Positions 40,842-45,750 of a DNA stretch of 45,750 nucleotides are shown in pieces. The stretch lies in contig JAFQTX010000034.1 of the NCBI GenBank assembly GCA_017408825.1, forward strand, positions 1 to 45,750, read 5' to 3'. Under the pieces are notes generated by a model, which was given only the letters and a program-made list of their open reading frames with translations, was not told the DNA's origin and made no database searches. This DNA is from Alistipes sp. Its GTDB lineage: Bacteria > Bacteroidota > Bacteroidia > Bacteroidales > Rikenellaceae. Every line of letters begins with the position of its first letter. Position 1 is the stretch's first letter. The position numbers and the translations under genes were made by a program.

Positions 40842-43301
40842 CTACTCTTCGTAGCCAGTGATTATGTTGGCGAGGTCGCTCCAGTAGGTTGCTGCCTTAT
40901 AATCATCAACCACAGCCATAGGAACGTAGATCACAGGATTAATACCCAAGCCAAAGAACGTATCTTCAGCTATTGTTGGAGGAGTGGTTGCCTTACACTT
41001 GATATTCTCGAGTGCATAGCAGTAGCGGAATGCTGCAGCATTGATTTTCGTGATACCTGTGCCAATCTCCACACTCTCAAGTCCCCTACATAGCTCAAAA
41101 GCATTTTCATCAATCGTTGTGACATTATCAGGGATAACTACGCTGATAAGCGATGTGCAATTCTTAAAGTTCCATTTGCCAATAGTTTTCACTCCACTAC
41201 CAATCGATACCTCCGACAATGCGCTGCAACCGCTGAACGCCGAGTTGCCAATTGAAGTTACGCTATTAGGTATATATATATTTATTAGGCTTGTACAGCC
41301 AATAAATGTAGAATTACTTATTGACGTTAAGTTCTCGGAAAGTGTTACACTCTCTAACTTCTTGCAATATTCGAACGCTTCTTGGCCAATTGATGTTACG
41401 CTATCAGGAATAGTAATGCTTGTTAGAGATGAACAACCTGAGAACGCAGCTCCGCCAATTGATGTTACGCTATCAGGAATAGTAATGCTTGTTAGCGATG
41501 AACAACCTACGAATGTGCTCGAGCTTATGCTTGTAAGACCATTGCCAAGAGTAACAGTTGTTAGAGACTTGCAGCCATAGAAAGTTCCATAATAAGAAAA
41601 AGGGTAGCCATATATCGCTGTTACGCTATCAGGAATAGTAATGCTTGTTAGAGATGAACAACTTGCGAACGCACCATAATCAATAGATTCTACACCATCT
41701 GGGATATTAATGCTCTTTAGGGCATAACATTCACAAAATGCAAATGTATCAATCTTTTCTACATCATCAGGTAATACTATCTCGGTGATTTTATTTTTGC
41801 CATTAAAAGCTCTTTGACCAATAATAGTCACTGGGCGGTCAAAGCTTAATACGCCGACACCATTCTCGTAGGTGTTGGTGAGCAGAACAGCGCCAAATAC
41901 ATTAACATCATTTGGCACAACGATAGAGCCATCGGTCGAGGTGTAGAAGATCTCGTGAGTAGCAGGGGTGCCGAGGATGCTGCCGTCGTCATCGACATCG
42001 GGGGTGCTCGACGATGATGCGGCGGCCTGAGTGATGGTATACTCGATAGAGAGTGCGCCATCGAGCGACTGCACCTTAACCTTGGCGCTACGGCGATCAC
42101 CACCATTCTGCGCAACACGTAGCTTGATAGAGTCATAGTTCAGCGCACGTGTGTCGTCGAGGCTAAGCCAGCTAACATCCTCGGGGATAACAGCCTCGCA
42201 CGCCACATTGGTCATAAACGCAAGGGTGATAACACCGCCAGAGGCCAAGGCACTCTTGGTAGCACCATTATAGATGTAGAGCTGTGCCGACTCCTCGGCA
42301 GCCTTAACATATACAGCAATGGTCTTCATAATAACCTTGTCGCCATTTGACACAAGCACAATAACCTTGCTGGCAGCATCGTGGCGGCTACCTGTGCGGA
42401 TGAGGATATGGCCACTCTTGCGGCTACTGTCGTAGGCAACAACCTCGGCAGTAAGATCCTCGGTGGGAACAACCTCGATATCAACGCTCTCGCTGGCACT
42501 CGCAACGGCGAAAGGAACTTCGACCTCGGTGTTGATAGTGACCTCGCCAACAGCCGAGAGGTCGAACTCGATAGATAGCTCAACACTCTTCGCAATGGTG
42601 ATAACGCTGTTGTCCGAAAGTGTGAAATATACGTAGTTATCGTCCTGAGTCACGCTCTTAAATAGCGAGCTGCCACCCTGGCCACCCTGACCATCCTGGC
42701 CATCCTCGCCCTTGGCCTTGCCAAGCTCGGTCCACGATGCGCCATTGTCGTATGATATATACCAGTAGTCGTTCTCGATCTTAAGCTCAGGGGTGATGCC
42801 GTCCTCGCCATCAGCGCCATCCTCGCCATCCTCGCCATCCTCGCCAACAGCCTTGACCTTGTTGCCATTGTCGTCGAGTAGCCACTCGCCATCGAGAGTC
42901 CAATAGTAAGCACCATCTGTGTCCTGCTTAATGCCAATCTGAGGTGCTGCGCCACCGCCTGTGCCATTAGCACCATCCTTGCCATCTTCGCCATCCTTGC
43001 CATCCTTGCCGTGGTAGATGGTGATAGGATCGCCCTCGGCAAATGAGATGGTGTAGCCTACAACCACGCCATTCTCCTCGATAGGCTCAACCTTGGTGAT
43101 GTAGTTACCACCCTCCATAGCCTCGATAAGTGCCCGTAGAGCCTCGATATTAGAGTTCATCTCGGTGCACTGCTCCTCGAGAGCCGTGATGCGATCTTCG
43201 TGGTCATTGACCATGTCCCATAGTGGGGTATCGTCGTAGCTGCCGCACGACGACATACTAAGCGCTGAGATCATCAGAACTATAGCAAATAATCGTTTCA
43301 T
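40842..43301 (-). CDS. BspA-like leucine-rich-repeat lipoprotein with collagen-like Gly-X-Y runs
   Basis: 819-residue surface lipoprotein (lipobox MSSC, Cys19). In order: a short coiled coil (DUF4988-like, DMVNDHEDRITALEE...), three collagen-like Gly-X-Y runs rich in GEDG and GKDG (about residues 96-112, 148-165 and 197-208), a beta-rich middle with a BACON-type domain (LSLDD...DRRSAKVKV), and from about residue 480 a set of BspA-type leucine-rich repeats (SLTSITIPDSVTSIG...). Such proteins bind host or bacterial partners at the cell surface. Near-identical DNA repeats in the LRR part (41385, 41454, 41618) suggest recent duplication. The Gly-X-Y runs in the DNA are likewise repetitive. Confidence 0.9.
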   Translation of the reverse strand: MKRLFAIVLMISALSMSSCGSYDDTPLWDMVNDHEDRITALEEQCTEMNSNIEALRALIEAMEGGNYITKVEPIEENGVVVGYTISFAEGDPITIYHGKDGKDGEDGKDGANGTGGGAAPQIGIKQDTDGAYYWTLDGEWLLDDNGNKVKAVGEDGEDGEDGADGEDGITPELKIENDYWYISYDNGASWTELGKAKGEDGQDGQGGQGGSSLFKSVTQDDNYVYFTLSDNSVITIAKSVELSIEFDLSAVGEVTINTEVEVPFAVASASESVDIEVVPTEDLTAEVVAYDSSRKSGHILIRTGSRHDAASKVIVLVSNGDKVIMKTIAVYVKAAEESAQLYIYNGATKSALASGGVITLAFMTNVACEAVIPEDVSWLSLDDTRALNYDSIKLRVAQNGGDRRSAKVKVQSLDGALSIEYTITQAAASSSSTPDVDDDGSILGTPATHEIFYTSTDGSIVVPNDVNVFGAVLLTNTYENGVGVLSFDRPVTIIGQRAFNGKNKITEIVLPDDVEKIDTFAFCECYALKSINIPDGVESIDYGAFASCSSLTSITIPDSVTAIYGYPFSYYGTFYGCKSLTTVTLGNGLTSISSSTFVGCSSLTSITIPDSVTSIGGAAFSGCSSLTSITIPDSVTSIGQEAFEYCKKLESVTLSENLTSISNSTFIGCTSLINIYIPNSVTSIGNSAFSGCSALSEVSIGSGVKTIGKWNFKNCTSLISVVIPDNVTTIDENAFELCRGLESVEIGTGITKINAAAFRYCYALENIKCKATTPPTIAEDTFFGLGINPVIYVPMAVVDDYKAATYWSDLANIITGYEE
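41385..41508 (-). repeat. two tandem near-identical LRR modules
   Basis: 41385-41439 and 41454-41508 (55 bp each) differ at one base; both encode the SLTSITIPDSVTSIG unit. A third shorter match lies at 41618-41663. Confidence 0.85.
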
Positions 43302-43385
43302 TGTTTGTGTGTTTTGCTATATCACCAACCCCCAATGATATAACCTATACGTAACAGAAAGTGTGGAGTTGATTTTCGCTTATCA

Positions 43386-43547
43386 CTATGAAGGTTGTGG
43401 AAAGACCCAGACTGAAATAAACGATACAATGCCCCACACTCGGATAGTATGGGGTATATGCACTGTATGTGCATAGCCACATAGCTATACAAGGAATGAG
43501 TGTTGCTCGGCTATCCCTCAGTCTTGAAAACTTCCACATTTTCATAG
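43386..43547. repeat. long imperfect palindrome
   Basis: Arms pair in three blocks: ctatgaa/ttcatag, tgtggaa/ttccaca and agactga/tcagtct. Inner hairpins tatgcac/gtgcata and atagcc/ggctat lie in the ~100-bp centre. It may be a MITE-like element or a structured transcript. Confidence 0.65.
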
Positions 43548-43651
43548 TAGGATTTACGAAAAACACTTTCTAAAATATGTTATCGCACAACGCAACTGCC
43601 GTACGATAACACAAAGATATAAAAAAAATTAGAAATAAGGAATTATTTTCT

Positions 43652-43736
43652 AAGACATTGAGACATTAAGAGATTACGAGGTCGTATATCGGAGGTTATC
43701 CGCAACCATCTTAATAGTCTTATTGTCTCTTTGTCC
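43652..43736. repeat. intergenic repeat B, inverted and partial copy
   Basis: Shares with 16601-16739 (reverse complement) the blocks attacgaggtcg and aaccatcttaat plus gtctta. Confidence 0.6.
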
Positions 43737-43800
43737 ACAGGTGGTGGCGCTGCTTGCGCTGTTAAAGGGGAGTAGAAAGGGTTGTTCGCCCGCTTTTGCG

Positions 43801-43864
43801 GGCTAAAGGGTAGTTGAGGGGTGTTGTCCCTTTAGCTGCTTTAGCAGCGCTCCACCCTTTAGCC
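43801..43864. repeat. 11-bp inverted repeat hairpin
   Basis: ggctaaagggt (43801-43811) pairs perfectly with accctttagcc (43854-43864), with gctgctttagcagc between. Confidence 0.8.
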
Positions 43865-43887
43865 AGCCAACAACAAAAAACAAATCA

Positions 43888-43918
43888 GGGTTGTCGCAAT
43901 CCGAAGATTGGACAACCC
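43888..43918 (-). terminator. terminator of the ferredoxin gene
   Basis: On the minus strand: stem gggttgtc/gacaaccc with a caatc/gattg extension and a TTCG loop, followed by a T-rich tail (gatttgtttttt). Confidence 0.85.
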
Positions 43919-43954
43919 CGATATGTGATAGAGATAATCTATCTGAAGGCCGAA

Positions 43955-44125
43955 TTAAGCCTCAGGAGCGATAGCCTCTGAAGGGCAAACGCCTGCACAT
44001 GTACCGCAGTCGATGCACTTGCTTGGATCGATTACATAGATATCACCTTCTGAAATAGCCTCAACTGGGCACTCGCCGATACATGTACCACATGCAACGC
44101 AAGAATCTGAAATTTTGTAAGCCAT
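43955..44125 (-). CDS. 2x[4Fe-4S] ferredoxin
   Basis: 56-residue bacterial-type ferredoxin (MAYKISDSCVACGTC...APEA). Two complete CxxCxxCxxxCP motifs are present: CVACGTCIGECP and CIDCGTCAGVCP, so two [4Fe-4S] clusters are expected. It serves as a low-potential electron carrier for anaerobic metabolism such as pyruvate oxidation. It has its own promoter (TATATTTGC at 44173-44165, TTTG upstream inside the serS gene end) and terminator at 43888. Confidence 0.95.
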   Translation of the reverse strand: MAYKISDSCVACGTCIGECPVEAISEGDIYVIDPSKCIDCGTCAGVCPSEAIAPEA

Positions 44126-44164
44126 ATTACTTAGTTTTTAATGAGTGTATTCCTATTTTCTAAT

Positions 44165-44173
44165 GCAAATATA
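44165..44173 (-). promoter_or_regulatory. -7 box of the ferredoxin gene (TATATTTGC)
   Basis: Perfect consensus with a TTTG about 18 bp upstream, which lies in the 3' end of serS. Confidence 0.7.
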
Positions 44174-44177
44174 CGAA

Positions 44178-45449
44178 TTATTTTATAAAATCAAAGCCTG
44201 TGTAAGGAATTAATACATCTGGAATGCGAATTCCCTCCTCGGTTTGGTTGTTTTCGAGCAGTGCAGCCACTATTCGTGGTAGTGCAAGAGACGAGCCATT
44301 CAGCGTGTGGGCAAGCTGTGTCTTGCGGTTATCATCGCGATAGCGGAGCTTTAGACGGTTGGCCTGGAACGACTCGAAGTTAGATACCGACGACACCTCC
44401 AACCAACGCTTCTGTGCCTCAGAGTAGACCTCAAAGTCGTAGGTGAGAGCCGAGGTAAACGACATATCACCACCACACAGACGCAAGATACGGTATGGCA
44501 GACCGAGCGATGCTACGATGCTCTCCACATGCTCTACCATCTTGTCGAGTGCCTCATACGACTTGTCGGGGTGTGCCACCTGCACGATCTCCACCTTGTC
44601 GAACTGGTGTAGGCGGTTGAGGCCACGTACATCCTTGCCATAAGAGCCTGCCTCACGACGGAAGCATGGGGTGTAGGCGGTCATCTTTACAGGAAGCTCG
44701 CTCTGCTCAAGAATAACATCACGGAAGATGTTTGTTACGGGCACCTCTGCCGTAGGCACAAGGTAGTAGCCATCGGCTGTTGCGTGGTACATCTGGCCCT
44801 CCTTGTCGGGGAGCTGTCCTGTGCCGAAGCCCGATGCCTCGTTTACCATGATTGGAGGCTCTACCTCCTGATAGCCAGCACGTGTGTTGCAGTCGAGGAA
44901 GTAGTTTATCAAGGCACGTTGTAGACGTGCGCCCTTGCCCTTATATACGGGGAAGCCTGCGCCTGTGAGCTTCACGCCAAGGTCGAAGTCTATGATGTCG
45001 TACTTCTTGGCAAGCTCCCAGTGGGGTAGTGCCTCGCCAGGAATCTCGGTGTAGTTCTCCACAAGTTTAACCACGATATTCTCCTCAGCCGTAAGACCCT
45101 CAGGGACAATCTCTGCGGGGAAGTTAGGGAGCTTGACAATCTCTGTCTGAAGCTCCTCCTGAACTCTCTCGGACTGCTCCTTAAGCTCTACCGAGCGGCT
45201 CTTGAGCTGTGCTACCTCCTGCTTCTTGGCCTCGGCCTCCTCCTTGAGTCCCTTGCCCATAAGTGCGCCAATCTGCTTGGCCGCAACGTTCTGCTGCGCA
45301 AGGCAGTCGTCAAGCTCAGCCTGGAGTGCCTTGCGGCTATCATCCAAAGTCTCGATGCGGGTGATGATCTCCGCAGCATCGACACCCTTCTTGCGTAGGC
45401 GGCGAATAGCCTCCTCCTTATTTTCGCGTATTTGCTTTAGTGTAAGCAT
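44178..45449 (-). CDS. serS: seryl-tRNA synthetase
   Basis: 423-residue class II aminoacyl-tRNA synthetase that charges tRNA-Ser (and tRNA-Sec where present). The N-terminal coiled-coil arm (residues ~30-115, rich in E, K, Q) is typical, then motif 2 FRREAGSYGKDVRGLNRLHQF and motif 3 LNGSSLALPRIVAALLEN. Length is normal. A TATCTTTG box lies at 45488-45481 on the minus strand. Repeat A copy 3 begins beyond the promoter. Confidence 0.97.
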   Translation of the reverse strand: MLTLKQIRENKEEAIRRLRKKGVDAAEIITRIETLDDSRKALQAELDDCLAQQNVAAKQIGALMGKGLKEEAEAKKQEVAQLKSRSVELKEQSERVQEELQTEIVKLPNFPAEIVPEGLTAEENIVVKLVENYTEIPGEALPHWELAKKYDIIDFDLGVKLTGAGFPVYKGKGARLQRALINYFLDCNTRAGYQEVEPPIMVNEASGFGTGQLPDKEGQMYHATADGYYLVPTAEVPVTNIFRDVILEQSELPVKMTAYTPCFRREAGSYGKDVRGLNRLHQFDKVEIVQVAHPDKSYEALDKMVEHVESIVASLGLPYRILRLCGGDMSFTSALTYDFEVYSEAQKRWLEVSSVSNFESFQANRLKLRYRDDNRKTQLAHTLNGSSLALPRIVAALLENNQTEEGIRIPDVLIPYTGFDFIK

Positions 45450-45480
45450 ACAATTTTCGTTTGATTAACTTTCCAACTCA

Positions 45481-45488
45481 CAAAGATA
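45481..45488 (-). promoter_or_regulatory. -7 box of serS (TATCTTTG)
   Basis: Exact TAnnTTTG, about 31 bp before the ATG at 45449. Confidence 0.6.
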
Positions 45489-45556
45489 CAACTTTATTAA
45501 TAATGTTGTACGAACGAAGGGCAAAAATTTAGCAATTGGTAATCCTTGAACAACAA

Positions 45557-45750
45557 GAGGCTGAATAAAAAGTGTATTTTGTCGTTCTTTGCCGTGATAA
45601 GTGATTATCTACGTCCGCTAACGAATTATCCATAGCAATGAGCAGTACGTTTTAGTACAGCCCATCGCTATGCAATTCGCCGAGCGTTGTATCTAATGCC
45701 TTCTGACGGCAAAATATGCTCGCCCTCAAAATGCTCATTTACGCTTAGTA
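45557..45750. repeat. palindromic element A, copy 3, with 131-bp insertion, cut by window end
   Basis: The left end (45557-45586) matches copies 1 and 2, and the match resumes at 45718. The inserted 45587-45717 is flanked by tttgccgt/acggcaaa inverted repeats and can form a long hairpin (catagc/gctatg inner arms). Confidence 0.85.

Larger units (their letters stand above)
43302..43954. other. non-coding stretch with several palindromes
   Basis: No convincing gene is seen; an open frame at 43345-43566 coincides with the palindrome below. It holds a long imperfect palindrome (43386-43547), tgttatcg/cgataaca (43578-43611), an inverted copy of repeat B (43652-43736), gcccgc/gcgggc (43788-43803), ggctaaagggt/accctttagcc (43801-43864) and the ferredoxin terminator. 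Confidence 0.7.

Noticed and set aside
43345-43566. 73-codon minus-strand ORF after the LRR gene
   Set aside because: It coincides with the long imperfect palindrome, which accounts for the open frame.
1-45750. CRISPR arrays, tRNA and rRNA genes
   Set aside because: No regularly spaced repeat-spacer pattern, cas gene, tRNA-like stem or rRNA sequence was found on either strand by eye.

Overview
The window looks like a chromosomal segment of a Bacteroidales bacterium, probably Rikenellaceae/Alistipes-like (inference; no rRNA or tRNA gene is present to fix the taxonomy). Supporting signs are many Bacteroidetes-type -7 boxes (TAnnTTTG) upstream of genes, lipoproteins with GH29/GH3/DUF4091-type glycan-degrading domains, a BspA-like leucine-rich-repeat lipoprotein, twin HXXEE proteins, DUF169/TIGR04076/EFR1 redox genes, and serS next to a 2x[4Fe-4S] ferredoxin.

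Positions 1-15.8 kb form an AT-richer accessory, defence-island-like region. It holds a metallophosphoesterase with an apparent late nonsense codon, an AAA ATPase, two small NUMOD1-like proteins, and a minus-strand five-gene operon (10598 to 3210). That operon encodes a ComEC-like MBL-fold hydrolase, a 1652-aa trypsin-like protease/STAND NTPase with a long C-terminal helical sensor-like region, two small proteins sharing an LPN..DE..R motif (the first apparently frameshifted), and an unknown helical protein. It is the best candidate here for a poorly described antiviral system, related to AVAST/STAND conflict systems. Next come a Fic protein with an operator-like palindrome, a 1-kb intergenic region rich in dyads, and an AbiL-like RloA/RloB pair with a third small gene. 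The RloAB cassette lies between two near-identical terminator repeats and is followed by an excisionase-like HTH protein.

Positions 15.8-17 kb are non-coding. A promoter-to-terminator unit with no convincing ORF suggests a ~195-nt small RNA, and several families of short palindromic repeats follow. From 17 to 26.6 kb lie a DMT transporter, an esterase, an acetyltransferase, two HXXEE membrane proteins, an AraC regulator, a flavodoxin-like reductase, a membrane-anchored NERD/zinc-finger protein, and a DUF169-TIGR04076-EFR1-flavin reductase run that looks like a redox operon.

Positions 26.7-34.2 kb hold proC and a glycan-utilisation cluster (GH29 fucosidase-like lipoprotein, DUF4091 lipoprotein, DUF1349 protein, GH3 glucosidase-like enzyme). 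From 34.2 to 45.5 kb are housekeeping and small operons: a YdeI-like fragment, GNAT, alkyltransferase-like protein, HhH protein, paired chromate transporters, RlmI-like methyltransferase, U32 hydroxylation protein, LRR lipoprotein, ferredoxin and serS. Copies of a ~120-bp palindromic element occur at 26596, 40661 and 45557; the last carries a 131-bp hairpin-rich insertion and runs off the window end.
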